Part shown: piece after piece, positions 16,771 to 24,577 of the stretch | Layout: each line of letters opens with the position of its first letter | Numbering within the stretch: position 1 is the stretch's first letter | Source: Methylococcaceae bacterium UBA6146 | Lineage (GTDB): Bacteria; Pseudomonadota; Gammaproteobacteria; Methylococcales; Methylomonadaceae | Assembly: GCA_002422395.1 (NCBI GenBank) | Contig: DIUY01000019.1 | Coordinates: 1-55,376, forward strand | Length of the DNA: 55,376 bases | Direction of reading: 5' to 3' | Made by a program: the position numbers and the translations under genes | Notes under the pieces: generated by a model | Told to the model about the DNA's origin: nothing | Seen by the model: only the letters and a program-made list of their open reading frames with translations | Databases searched by the model: none

Positions 16771-17806
16771 CGTGCCGTGTGCCGATAGTTGATTCAGGCC
16801 AGGCCACTAGGCAACGGGCTAAAAACCCCTGTCCGTTAGCCATCCGATCACCCAACAGCTTAACCATCACGTCAGGTTGCGCCAATTGGTGCATAGCCAT
16901 TCGCCGCCCATATAACACGCCGCTGCCATCACCGCCCCGCACCCTATCAAAGGGTGCGCCGTCCCATTGTTTACACCACCTAGCCATAGTTTTTAGGGCA
17001 TTATCGCTGTTTAAGGCATGGCCTCCGATAAGTAATCCTGCCTCATCACTAAACAAGCCTACGCTGGGTTGGCCTACCGCCAATAGCTTGTAAAGTCCCT
17101 CAATGGTAGGGTCGGTGACAAACCTTAACGGCATCACGGGGGGGCTTGGCTTTTGCATTGCCTGACAATCCGCCGCCGGAACCTCATCATGCGCGGCCTG
17201 CGTCTTGGCTTTCGCCGCTGTTTTGTTGCGCTCTTCGTTGTCGGCCTTCCACCGCGCCAAGTCGGCCTCGTATTGCTCCAATAACAAACCATAGCCATCC
17301 ATTGCTAGATGCTCATGGGCTTTGGCCGCACCCAATACGACATCATCAACACCCGACTTGCGTTCGCCTGATTCGGCCACTGTTAGAAAATACAATGACA
17401 ACGGCTTTTTGCCGCCCCACGGCAGTACAACATCAAAATGAGCCTGTGCCGCCAGTGATGCACTGGCCAAAACGCTTTGGCAACACAAGGCTAATGGGGC
17501 TTTTATGGTTTCATGCAAGGCGCTTGCCGCACCGCCTAGCACATCGCCCAACGCTTCAACGGGGTAGGGTTCAGCTTTTGGGGTAGGTGCGCGTAGTGGT
17601 TCGGGCTGGGTTGGGCTGGCCGTTTCGGCTATCAGTTGCTTTATCATTTCGGCGGTAACACCCGTTTTCTTTGCAGTAACATTAACTTTTTGTTTTCGAG
17701 CTGCTTTATTGGGTTTTGCGGCTGTGGATAAGTCAACTAAACCCGCGTCATTGTTGGATTCGTCCGGCAAGTCGATAAAAAGGTCATGGTTAGGCAATCC
17801 GCTCAT
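16718..17806 (-). CDS. DUF3987-type protein, N-terminal part (frameshifted)
   Basis: Proteins of this type accompany primase and integrase genes in phages, satellites and islands and are thought to act in replication. After an unstructured 70-residue leader come EALGDVLGGAASALHE and PLALCCQSVLASASLAAQAHFDV. A P-loop-like segment, YFLTVAESGERKSGVDD, follows near residue 160, then VGLFSDEAGLLIGGHA and FLARCLVAWPESTIGTR near the end. In intact relatives the domain continues well past this point, whereas here a TAA follows shortly after. The ATG overlaps the TGA of the TOPRIM fragment (ATGA). Confidence 0.7.
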   Translation of the reverse strand: MSGLPNHDLFIDLPDESNNDAGLVDLSTAAKPNKAARKQKVNVTAKKTGVTAEMIKQLIAETASPTQPEPLRAPTPKAEPYPVEALGDVLGGAASALHETIKAPLALCCQSVLASASLAAQAHFDVVLPWGGKKPLSLYFLTVAESGERKSGVDDVVLGAAKAHEHLAMDGYGLLLEQYEADLARWKADNEERNKTAAKAKTQAAHDEVPAADCQAMQKPSPPVMPLRFVTDPTIEGLYKLLAVGQPSVGLFSDEAGLLIGGHALNSDNALKTMARWCKQWDGAPFDRVRGGDGSGVLYGRRMAMHQLAQPDVMVKLLGDRMANGQGFLARCLVAWPESTIGTRHVDKFEWAGERREVKRTV

Positions 17807-18039
17807 ATCAAAACCTCCGCATTAATCTCGTCATTCCAATCATGGCCTACAGTTGCGGGGATTAAATACTTGCCGCCACAAGCCAATGCTGCACGTTTCG
17901 CGGCATCTTGCCCCGTGCCGCTCAAGTCGTTATCGCCCATGATGATAATGTCAGCATCAGGGTTTTTCGCCCTGACAATTTTGGCAACGTTGATTAAATT
18001 ACCGGCATCAAAGGCTATAAAGGTTTTGCTATTCCGCAC
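17803..18039 (-). CDS. TOPRIM fragment of a primase
   Basis: The 78 residues correspond to the TOPRIM core of island/phage primases: FIAFDAGNLINVA, then DADIIIMGDNDLSGTGQD with the acidic DND triplet, and ALACGGKYLIPA. The expected N-terminal zinc finger and RNA-polymerase-like part are absent. The frame starts at a GTG that overlaps the stop of the coiled-coil gene (TAGTG). It appears to be the tail of a primase whose front was replaced by that gene. Expression by coupling is possible, but a fragment of this size would not prime alone. Confidence 0.65.
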   Translation of the reverse strand: MRNSKTFIAFDAGNLINVAKIVRAKNPDADIIIMGDNDLSGTGQDAAKRAALACGGKYLIPATVGHDWNDEINAEVLI

Positions 18040-18695
18040 TAATTGCCGATAGATGGTTGATCTCCGAGAAACGGATTTTTATCCACGACATTTCTCCAGA
18101 CAGTCGTTCTTTCGGGTATTTGTTTGAACGGTGTTTTTTCTGGGTTTTTTTTAATAACGTCTTTAATTTTTTTGACTATCTCATTTTGTGCTTTCGCTGG
18201 TGTCATTCCTACAGCTACAAGCGTGGCATACTCTTTCTGGTAAGGCTCCCATTTATCAATTGTTTGTTGGTGTTTGACTTCGGAGCCTTTACTGCGTTTA
18301 TCACGTTGGGATTTAAAGTGTATCGCCGCTCTTTTATACTTGTTAGCCGCTTCCAGCAGTTGATTATGATGATTAACAACTTTATGGATTTCGGGTTTAA
18401 TCGACTCTAAGAATGCCAATTTAATTGAATTTTTATAATCCTCCAAAAGCTTAGGCATATTCATCACCAGATTCATCAACTCTTGGTTTTGCCCTGCAAT
18501 CTTTCCAAGCTGTTGTTTATCTAATTCAAATAGTTGCTCGCTCCGTTGAATATGATTCCCGATTACATCAATAAGGCGATTATGCCTTTCCAGCAAATCA
18601 TTTAATTCAGCCCTAAGTTCGTCATTCTCAATTCTGAGCTGATTAATTACCGTTTGAGCTTCATCACTATATAGCGGTGTGGTGGATTCGGTCAT
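18039..18695 (-). CDS. coiled-coil protein of unknown function
   Basis: From the ATG at 18695 the product is 218 residues. Residues 15-60 form a clear coiled coil (QLRIENDELRAELNDLLERH). A long helical region follows, and then a basic C-terminal part (GMTPAKAQNEIVKKIKDVIK, RTTVWRNV) that may be a small HTH. A start 23 codons upstream would run into the higA-like gene. The gene is more A+T-rich than its neighbours and sits exactly where the primase N-terminus should be, so it is likely a later insertion or recombination product. No family recognised. Confidence 0.6.
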   Translation of the reverse strand: MTESTTPLYSDEAQTVINQLRIENDELRAELNDLLERHNRLIDVIGNHIQRSEQLFELDKQQLGKIAGQNQELMNLVMNMPKLLEDYKNSIKLAFLESIKPEIHKVVNHHNQLLEAANKYKRAAIHFKSQRDKRSKGSEVKHQQTIDKWEPYQKEYATLVAVGMTPAKAQNEIVKKIKDVIKKNPEKTPFKQIPERTTVWRNVVDKNPFLGDQPSIGN

Positions 18696-18706
18696 GGTGG
18701 TGGTAA

Positions 18707-18997
18707 TTATGCGTGAATTTCTAAACGCGCTATCGGTATGCGTGGTTTTTGCCGCGCTTGCCATAAATCGTAGTTTGCCTGCATGTGCAGCCAGCTTTCC
18801 GCACTGCCGCCTAAAGCATCGGCAAACCTTAACGCCATTTCCGGCGATAGGCCGGCGCGTCCGTTCAGTACCCGCGACAACGCCGCACGGGTAACGCCTA
18901 GCCGTTCGGCAAATTGTTTGATGGTTATATCGCTTTCGGCAAACACGCCGTCTTTTAAAACTTCGCCAGTGTGTGACGGATTGTACATTTGTGTCAT
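18707..18997 (-). CDS. HigA-family antitoxin-like regulator, without its own toxin
   Basis: The 96 residues begin with the HigA signature (SHTGEVLKDGVF; canonical form HPGEILxEEF) and an XRE-type HTH (ITIKQFAERLGVTRAALSRV), then LSPEMALRFADALGG and WLHMQANYDLWQA. It differs clearly from the HigA encoded next upstream and has no toxin gene of its own. It may be an extra antitoxin, a regulator of the operon, or a left-over from a second module. Confidence 0.8.
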   Translation of the reverse strand: MTQMYNPSHTGEVLKDGVFAESDITIKQFAERLGVTRAALSRVLNGRAGLSPEMALRFADALGGSAESWLHMQANYDLWQARQKPRIPIARLEIHA

Positions 18998-19062
18998 GGT
19001 GCTACCTGCTTAAAAATGAAACGGCAGCATTGTTTAAGATGGTAAACGGGTTACCGTTGACC

Positions 19063-19428
19063 CTAATACGTTGCAACCAGAACCCGTGGCAACACTTCGC
19101 GCTCTATGGCTGGCAGGGTGTTTTGTTGGGCAAGCCGCAAATCATAAGCCGTTTGCAGGTTAAGCCAGAACTGGGCTTCACCTCCAAAATACCGCGCCAA
19201 GCGCAATGCGGTGTCAGGCGTGATGGCACGGCGTTCCTTGACAATTTCATGTAGGCGGGTGGCGGGTACACGCAAAGCTAAGGCCAACGCACTGACACTC
19301 ATATTGAGCGGTAACAAAAACTCTTCCCGCAGAATTTCGCCAGGATGGATAGGGTTCAATTTGCCAAGATGGGTGTCGGCAACGTCCGAAAAATCAAGGG
19401 TGTCCAAATCTTCAATACGGATAGTCAT
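19063..19428 (-). CDS. higA: HigA antitoxin
   Basis: This is an XRE-family antitoxin of 121 residues. About 25 extra N-terminal residues precede the HigA core HPGEILREEFLLPLNMSVSALA, the HTH and the terminal TPDTALRLARYFGGEAQFW segment. It follows higB after 12 bases in the toxin-first order typical of higBA. By family knowledge it binds HigB and represses the operon promoter upstream of higB. Confidence 0.87.
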   Translation of the reverse strand: MTIRIEDLDTLDFSDVADTHLGKLNPIHPGEILREEFLLPLNMSVSALALALRVPATRLHEIVKERRAITPDTALRLARYFGGEAQFWLNLQTAYDLRLAQQNTLPAIEREVLPRVLVATY

Positions 19429-19440
19429 GGTGGCGTTCCT

Positions 19441-19722
19441 TTAGTGGTAATCAACAATTTCAACATCGTAGGCGTGTCCGTCCTGAAAACGAAAACAGAC
19501 ACGCCATTGCCCGTTAATGCGTAGGCTATGCTGTCCGGCACGGTCGCCGCGTAAAGCTTCTAGGCGGTTGCCCGGTGGCATACGCAAATCCTCTAACCGT
19601 ACCGCCTGATCCAACAAAACCAATTTTCTCCGTGCTGCTTGCAACACATCAGGTGGAATTTTGCGCACCCTTTCATTGGCGAATACGGCGGCGGTAGTCT
19701 TGTCGGCAAAGGTCTTAATCAT
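19441..19722 (-). CDS. higB: HigB-type RelE/ParE family toxin
   Basis: HigB toxins are ribosome-dependent mRNA interferases of the RelE fold. The 93 residues show the family pattern: KTTAAVFANERVRKIP at the front, LRMPPGNRLEALRGDRAG, and the strand SLRINGQWRVCFRF ending in VEIVDYH with its terminal histidine. It precedes higA in the same operon. The pair probably stabilises the element in the host. Confidence 0.88.
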   Translation of the reverse strand: MIKTFADKTTAAVFANERVRKIPPDVLQAARRKLVLLDQAVRLEDLRMPPGNRLEALRGDRAGQHSLRINGQWRVCFRFQDGHAYDVEIVDYH

Positions 19723-19772
19723 AGGCCAATATTATTACGCTTTGCGTAATTCGTCCAGCGTTTAACATTTGG

Positions 19773-20756
19773 CTACAAGCCAATATCGGGTATGCGGTGC
19801 ATCGCCAATTTGCGTTGTGAGTCGATGATGTCGGCGTAGATTTGGGTGGTTTTCAGTTCCGAATGCCCCAGCAATTTGGATAGGCTATAAATGTCCGTAC
19901 CCATTGTTAGCTGGGTGACTGCAAACGTGTGTCGGGCTGAATGGAAAGTGATGTGCCGACTAATCCCGGCCGCCATGCACCAACGTAACAGCTCGGTGTT
20001 CATGTAGGCCGAATAACGCAAGCCTATAAAAATCCGGCCTGTTTTTCCCTCTCCCATGAGGCCGTAGGCTTGGGCGGACAAGTCCAGATATTGCAGGCCA
20101 TTGGTTTTTTGCTGGTTGAAGGTGATCCGGTGTCCACCGTCAAACGCCTGAACGTCTTCCCAAGTCAATTTATTAACGTCACTCCAACGCAACCCCGTAA
20201 GGCAACTAAATAAAAAGGCGTTTTTTAGGTCAGGGTAGCGGCAATCCGTTTTAGCCAAGCCTTTTAGCTCTTCGATGCAGAGGTATTCGCGCTTGTTGTT
20301 TTCGGCTTTGATACCAGACACTTGCTGTAGCGGGTTCTTGGCAATAACGCCCTTTTGATTGGCCTCATTGACAACCGCCCTTAGCTTGTTGAAGTAGGTG
20401 CTGGCGGTATTTTGGCTAAGTGGCTGGTTGCTTTTCGTTCTGGCAAGGTTTTGCAGATAGTCCTTGAAGCCGTCGATAAACTCAGGGGTGAGGTTCTCGA
20501 AACTTAAATCTTGTTCGGGGTGGCATTTGATGAACTGCTTATAGCATCCATCCCAAGTGCTGGCATTGGATTGTGAGGTGCTACGCTGTTTTTCTTCGGG
20601 GGTTCTGGGTTTGTCATGGATGAGCAAGTCGAGCTTTTCATATTTTCTCTGATGCTTGATCTTACCGTCTGCGTCCGTTGTGTGGCCGTAGTAATACGTC
20701 AACCGTAATGATTTTTTGCCGTCACTGAGGGGGCGTTTCTCGATAGTGATTTTCAT
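19773..20756 (-). CDS. int: tyrosine recombinase (site-specific integrase), shortened
   Basis: This integrase is presumably the one that inserted the element into mnmE, since its gene begins 122 bp from the mnmE-side att repeat. The C-terminal catalytic residues are all visible: Arg in CLTGLRWSD, Lys in NQQKTN, HSARHTF, GHSE and the Tyr nucleophile in QIYADI. The N-terminus carries an arm-binding segment and a SAM-like core domain (LTPEFIDGFKDYL). The architecture recalls integrases most often seen in Bacteroidota elements. At 327 residues it is about 50 shorter than those. The missing part lies between EEKQ (about residue 57) and the core domain, in frame, so activity is uncertain. Confidence 0.9.
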   Translation of the reverse strand: MKITIEKRPLSDGKKSLRLTYYYGHTTDADGKIKHQRKYEKLDLLIHDKPRTPEEKQRSTSQSNASTWDGCYKQFIKCHPEQDLSFENLTPEFIDGFKDYLQNLARTKSNQPLSQNTASTYFNKLRAVVNEANQKGVIAKNPLQQVSGIKAENNKREYLCIEELKGLAKTDCRYPDLKNAFLFSCLTGLRWSDVNKLTWEDVQAFDGGHRITFNQQKTNGLQYLDLSAQAYGLMGEGKTGRIFIGLRYSAYMNTELLRWCMAAGISRHITFHSARHTFAVTQLTMGTDIYSLSKLLGHSELKTTQIYADIIDSQRKLAMHRIPDIGL

Positions 20757-20788
20757 TTTTACGCCTATTTACGCCTAATAAAGGGTGC

Positions 20789-20811
20789 AGCGTAAATTAG
20801 GAGTAAATATA
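20789..20811 (+). promoter_or_regulatory. putative integrase arm-type site, right
   Basis: AGCGTAAATTAGGAGTAAAT starts here and matches 12726-12748 in the same orientation. Two TTTACGCCTA copies in the opposite sense lie just before it (around 20757-20780), between the integrase start and the mnmE-side att repeat. Confidence 0.5.
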
Positions 20812-20878
20812 ATGCGATTAAAAGCTAACTAAGGACAATTGAAAAGAGGATTAATCGGGTAAAGCCATTGTTATAATT

Positions 20879-20935
20879 GACTTTGTTTAGCTCTTGTCTG
20901 TTGTTGTTTTACCGCTTCACTTCCCTATGCAGAAA
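20879..20935. repeat. att direct repeat, mnmE-side end of the integrated element
   Basis: This 57-bp repeat has its partner at 12628-12686. Its right part encodes the C-terminus of mnmE on the minus strand (TTCTGCATAGGGAAGTGA, Phe-Cys-Ile-Gly-Lys-stop). mnmE therefore stays intact. The 18 coding bases correspond to the attachment core used by SGI1-type islands at trmE. Confidence 0.88.
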
Positions 20936-22260
20936 CTAGAAAATATTTTTCCAAGCAAGTCATCGGAAGTGAAGTTTCCGGTAATTTCAGCAAGGCTTTG
21001 TTGCGCTTGGCGTAAATCTTCCGCCACTAGCTCGCCCGCATTGCTTTGCAACTGATTTAACGCGGATCCGATAAATTCATGGGCGGCTTTTAGCGCTTCT
21101 AAATGTCGGGTGCGGGCGATAAAGACATTGTCTGCCGAATCGTTATAACCGACGCTTTGTTTCAGATGTTCGGCCAGCAAATCCATGCCAGCGCCGGTTT
21201 TAACCGATAACTGGATTTGGACGCCTTGCTCTGTATGTGTCATCGAAGGGGATAAGCCTGACAGGTCTATTTTGTTGTAGATACGGGTGACATCAATATG
21301 GGTTGGCAGGCTGTCCAGCAATTCTTGTGGCTCAGGTTCCCGGGCATCAATCAGTAACAGGATTTTGTCGGCTTTGTCGATTTCTGCACGGGCGCGGCGG
21401 ATACCTTCTTGCTCAACCGGGTTGTCGCTTGCCCTTAGCCCGGCAGTGTCAATGATATGCAGCGGCATACCATCAAGCTGGATACGTTCCCGGAGCACGT
21501 CACGGGTGGTGCCGGCAATATCGTTGACTATCGCCGCTTCATGTCCCGCTAGGGCATTGAGCAAACTCGATTTTCCGGCGTTTGGTTTGCCTGCGAGCAC
21601 GACTGTCATGCCGTCACGCAATAACCGGCCTTGTTGTGCGGTTTGTTGGATTTTTTCTAGGCTGTGTAACAAGTTGACGATCCGCTTTTCCACCACGCCA
21701 TCAGTTAAAAAGTCGATTTCTTCATCGACAAAGTCAATAGCGGCTTCAACATAAGTTCTCAGCTCAGTCAGGTTTTCGACTAATTCGTTAATTTGTGCAG
21801 AAAATACGCCTTGCATGGATTTTTGTGCAGAGCGCACCGATTGTTCGGTGGTGGCAAAAATCAAATCGGCAACCGCTTCTGCTTGCGCTAAATCCAGTTT
21901 GTTATTGAGAAATGCGCGTTCAGTAAATTCGCCAGGATTGGCTAGGCGTGCGCCTAGTGCTAATACCCGCCGCAACACCATATTCAATACGACTGGACCG
22001 CCATGCCCTTGCAGCTCCAATATGTCTTCGCCGGTGAAAGAGGCGGGGGCGGGAAAGTAAAGGGCTATGCCTGAATCTATGACAACGCCGTTAGCATCTA
22101 TGAACGATGAATAGCTGGCGTAGCGGGGGGATAATGCTTTGTTGAGCAGCTGCCTGATAATATCAGGGACTAAGCTTCCTGAGACACGGACAATACCGAC
22201 ACCGCCATTTCCTGGCGGTGTCGCAATAGCGGCAATAGTGTCGAAATTGTCAATATCCAC
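20917..22260 (-). CDS. mnmE: tRNA uridine-5-carboxymethylaminomethyl(34) synthesis GTPase MnmE
   Basis: MnmE, with MnmG, modifies U34 of certain tRNAs using GTP, formyl-THF or methylene-THF and FAD. The 447 residues show the N-terminal folate-binding part (TIAAIATPPGNGGVGIVRVSG) and the G domain near residues 220-340 (GKPNAGKSS, DIAGTTRDV, DTAG, NKID). The essential C-terminal FCIGK follows, with its catalytic Cys. The 3' end doubles as the integration site of the adjacent element and is restored by the att repeat. It follows yidC after 8 bases. Confidence 0.97.
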   Translation of the reverse strand: MDIDNFDTIAAIATPPGNGGVGIVRVSGSLVPDIIRQLLNKALSPRYASYSSFIDANGVVIDSGIALYFPAPASFTGEDILELQGHGGPVVLNMVLRRVLALGARLANPGEFTERAFLNNKLDLAQAEAVADLIFATTEQSVRSAQKSMQGVFSAQINELVENLTELRTYVEAAIDFVDEEIDFLTDGVVEKRIVNLLHSLEKIQQTAQQGRLLRDGMTVVLAGKPNAGKSSLLNALAGHEAAIVNDIAGTTRDVLRERIQLDGMPLHIIDTAGLRASDNPVEQEGIRRARAEIDKADKILLLIDAREPEPQELLDSLPTHIDVTRIYNKIDLSGLSPSMTHTEQGVQIQLSVKTGAGMDLLAEHLKQSVGYNDSADNVFIARTRHLEALKAAHEFIGSALNQLQSNAGELVAEDLRQAQQSLAEITGNFTSDDLLGKIFSSFCIGK

Positions 22261-22268
22261 TCAAAAAC

Positions 22269-23993
22269 TTATTTTGCGGTGGCAATGCTTTTGGTTATGT
22301 ACCATTGCTGAATGATAGATAAGGTGTTATTGACGACCCAGTATAAGACCAGGCCTGCTGGGAAAAACAAGAAAAAGACAGTAAAAACGACCGGAAACAT
22401 CCGCATGACTTTCGCTTGGATAGGGTCTATTGGCGCCGGATTAAGGCTTTGTTGGATTTTCATCGTCACGCCCATAATCAACGGCAATATGTAAAAAGGA
22501 TCTTCTACCGACAAATCCTGTATCCATAACATGAATGGGGCTTGACGGAATTCAACCGTTTCGCTTAATACCCAGTAAAGGCACATGAAAACTGGGATCT
22601 GTACCAGCACCGGCAAACAACCGCCAAGCGGGTTGACTTTCTCTTTTTTGTACATGGCCATCATTTCGGTGTTAAACCGCTGACGGTCATCCTTAAACCG
22701 CTCTTGCAGCTCTTTAAGGCGCGGCTGGATTTTGCGCATCTTCGCCATTGATTTAAAACTGGCCTGCGATAATGGGAAAAACAGCAATTTAATGCACAGT
22801 GTCACGCCGATGATTGCGACACCCCAGTTGCCCGCCAGATTATGGATCTGGTTAAGTAGCCAATAAATCGGCTTGCCGATAAAAGTCAGCACACTGTAAT
22901 CAACCGTCAGCTCAAGGCCGGTCGCTATTTTTTCCATAACCGGCTGGATTTTAGGGCCTGCAAATAATCGCGACACAAACTGCCCGGATGAATTAGCTGC
23001 AATAATCACTGAAGGCGAATAGGAGCCGATAACAAATTGCCCATCTTTAAGTGACTTGGTATAAAAATGATTTTCTTGATCCGCAGGTGGAATCCACGCC
23101 GAAGCAAAGTAATGTTGGATCATAGCCGCCCAACCGCCTTCAGTGGCGACATCAAGCGTTTCATTAGCCATGTCGTCAAAACTTATTTTTTGGTATTTAT
23201 CTTTTTGGGTATAGATAACGCCACCATCGTAGGCTCTCATGCCACCGGTCAGCAGGTTACCTTTGTTTTCAGTGTCCGGTATCCGTAGTAACTGGCTGTA
23301 TTGTCTGCCCGCCCATTCTTTACCGGAATTGTTCTGCACATCTTGTGCTAAGGTTATTTCATAACTGCCACGTTTAAACGTATATGATTTAGTGATAACC
23401 AGTCCGTTGCTGTCAGTCCATGTCAACGGGACAGTCAAACTTTCTTGTCCTGGTTGTAAGGCATAATTGTCATTCTCACTATTAAAAATAGTGTAATGGT
23501 TGGGGACAGCAGCCAAACCGCTACCGGCAATCAGGCCGCTCTGCGCAACAAACAATTTTTCTGGATTGTTGTCGAATAATCTTACAGGCGCGTGATTTTT
23601 CTCTGAAACAGGTAAACCGACTAGATTACGTAATTTATTGACAACGGAGTTGTCCTTTTCCACCGGATAGTCCAGCAAATCCAAATTACGGATAGTGCCG
23701 CCTTGTGTGTCAATTTCAAGGGCTATGACATCTGTTTTTATAGTGATGATTTTGCTTGATGGCGTAGGAGAAACCGTAGCCGCCACCGAGTTGGTGTTTT
23801 GTCCAGCGGCCGCAGCTTGTGCAGTGGAGCTTTCAGTAGTGTCCGGTAAGTCTTCTTTAGTGGCAGTAACAGCCTCTGGTGTTGTCACGGCAGCAATTTC
23901 TGGTTTTGGACCATAATCCAGTTGCCAGGCCTGCATTAGCAAAATAATCAGCATTGCAAAAACAACAATGAGTACAAATCTTATATTATCCAT
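22269..23993 (-). CDS. yidC: membrane protein insertase YidC
   Basis: YidC inserts and folds inner-membrane proteins, alone or with Sec. The 574-residue Gram-negative form has a first membrane helix at residues 5-22. A large periplasmic domain follows (about 60-370), then five conserved helices (NWGVAIIGVTLCIKLLFF, CLPVLVQIPVFMCLYWVL and FFLFFPAGLVLYWVVNN among them). The conserved cytoplasmic loop between helices 2 and 3 (KMRKIQPRLKELQERFKDD) is present. It overlaps yidD by 8 bases. Confidence 0.97.
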   Translation of the reverse strand: MDNIRFVLIVVFAMLIILLMQAWQLDYGPKPEIAAVTTPEAVTATKEDLPDTTESSTAQAAAAGQNTNSVAATVSPTPSSKIITIKTDVIALEIDTQGGTIRNLDLLDYPVEKDNSVVNKLRNLVGLPVSEKNHAPVRLFDNNPEKLFVAQSGLIAGSGLAAVPNHYTIFNSENDNYALQPGQESLTVPLTWTDSNGLVITKSYTFKRGSYEITLAQDVQNNSGKEWAGRQYSQLLRIPDTENKGNLLTGGMRAYDGGVIYTQKDKYQKISFDDMANETLDVATEGGWAAMIQHYFASAWIPPADQENHFYTKSLKDGQFVIGSYSPSVIIAANSSGQFVSRLFAGPKIQPVMEKIATGLELTVDYSVLTFIGKPIYWLLNQIHNLAGNWGVAIIGVTLCIKLLFFPLSQASFKSMAKMRKIQPRLKELQERFKDDRQRFNTEMMAMYKKEKVNPLGGCLPVLVQIPVFMCLYWVLSETVEFRQAPFMLWIQDLSVEDPFYILPLIMGVTMKIQQSLNPAPIDPIQAKVMRMFPVVFTVFFLFFPAGLVLYWVVNNTLSIIQQWYITKSIATAK

Positions 23994-24219
23994 TCTTATT
24001 ACCCAATTTTTCTGGAACAGGATCTATGCCCCCCTCATGAAAAGGGTGGCATTTTAATAATCTTTTGAGAGTGAGGTAGCAGCCAGCGACAGCGCCATGG
24101 CGCTGAAGTGCTTCTAAGGAATAACTTGAACAGCTTGGATAAAAACGACAGTTAGACCCAAGCAAGGGACTAATAAAGTATTTATAAAACTTTATAATTG
24201 CTATGAGAATGAAGCGCAT
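23986..24219 (-). CDS. yidD: membrane protein insertion efficiency factor YidD
   Basis: YidD is a small membrane-associated protein of the rpmH-rnpA-yidD-yidC operon that helps YidC-dependent insertion. The 77 residues start with an amphipathic helix (ILIAIIKFYKYFISPLLG) and carry the three conserved cysteines in NCRFYPSCSSYS and GCYL, then CHPFHEGGIDPVP. It overlaps rnpA by 19 bases and yidC by 8. Confidence 0.94.
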   Translation of the reverse strand: MRFILIAIIKFYKYFISPLLGSNCRFYPSCSSYSLEALQRHGAVAGCYLTLKRLLKCHPFHEGGIDPVPEKLGNKNG

Positions 24220-24566
24220 CGGGTTACCAATTTGAGCCAGTGCTTTTCCAATGACTTTCTTAATGATTCCAGTGGCGCATCGACCGCTTCCCGGCGAGCC
24301 AGAACAACAATATCGATATTGCCTAAATTTTGTTGCAGTCTAAAATTTTCCCGGACAGTGCGTTTAATTAGATTTCTGTGCACCGCCTTTTTGATATTTT
24401 TTTTGGCAATCGCTAAGCCTAAACGAGGATGATCCAAATCATTCCTGATGGCTAACAAAGTAAAATACTGGTCACTTGACTTTACAGGCTTAGCAAAAAC
24501 TTTTTGATATTCAGCAGGTTTTTTTAACCGCAGCCGGGGAGGGAAACTAAAATCGCTGTTAGCCAC
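24201..24566 (-). CDS. rnpA: ribonuclease P protein component
   Basis: RnpA is the protein subunit that helps the RNase P ribozyme bind tRNA precursors. The 121-residue basic protein starts at a GTG and has the RNR-like signature AVHRNLIKRTVRENFR and the N-terminal FSFPPRLRLKKPAEYQKVF. It follows rpmH by 11 bases, the universal arrangement. Confidence 0.95.
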   Translation of the reverse strand: MANSDFSFPPRLRLKKPAEYQKVFAKPVKSSDQYFTLLAIRNDLDHPRLGLAIAKKNIKKAVHRNLIKRTVRENFRLQQNLGNIDIVVLARREAVDAPLESLRKSLEKHWLKLVTRCASFS

Positions 24567-24577
24567 ACAATAGGCGG

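Larger units (their letters stand above)
12628..20935. mobile_element. integrated element of about 8.3 kb at the 3' end of mnmE
   Basis: The limits are two direct repeats of 57-59 bp, the right one overlapping the last codons of mnmE. Inside, nearly every gene is on the minus strand: integrase, higBA and an extra higA, a coiled-coil protein, a TOPRIM fragment, a DUF3987 protein in pieces, a small Cys-rich frame, an SSB, iterons, a GGxRxGxGRK-motif protein, a Mor-like activator and an HTH protein. No conjugation, capsid or terminase genes are seen. The content fits a plasmid-like or phage-satellite-like integrative element in partial decay. The 3' end of mnmE (trmE) is a known site for other islands such as SGI1. 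Confidence 0.87.
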
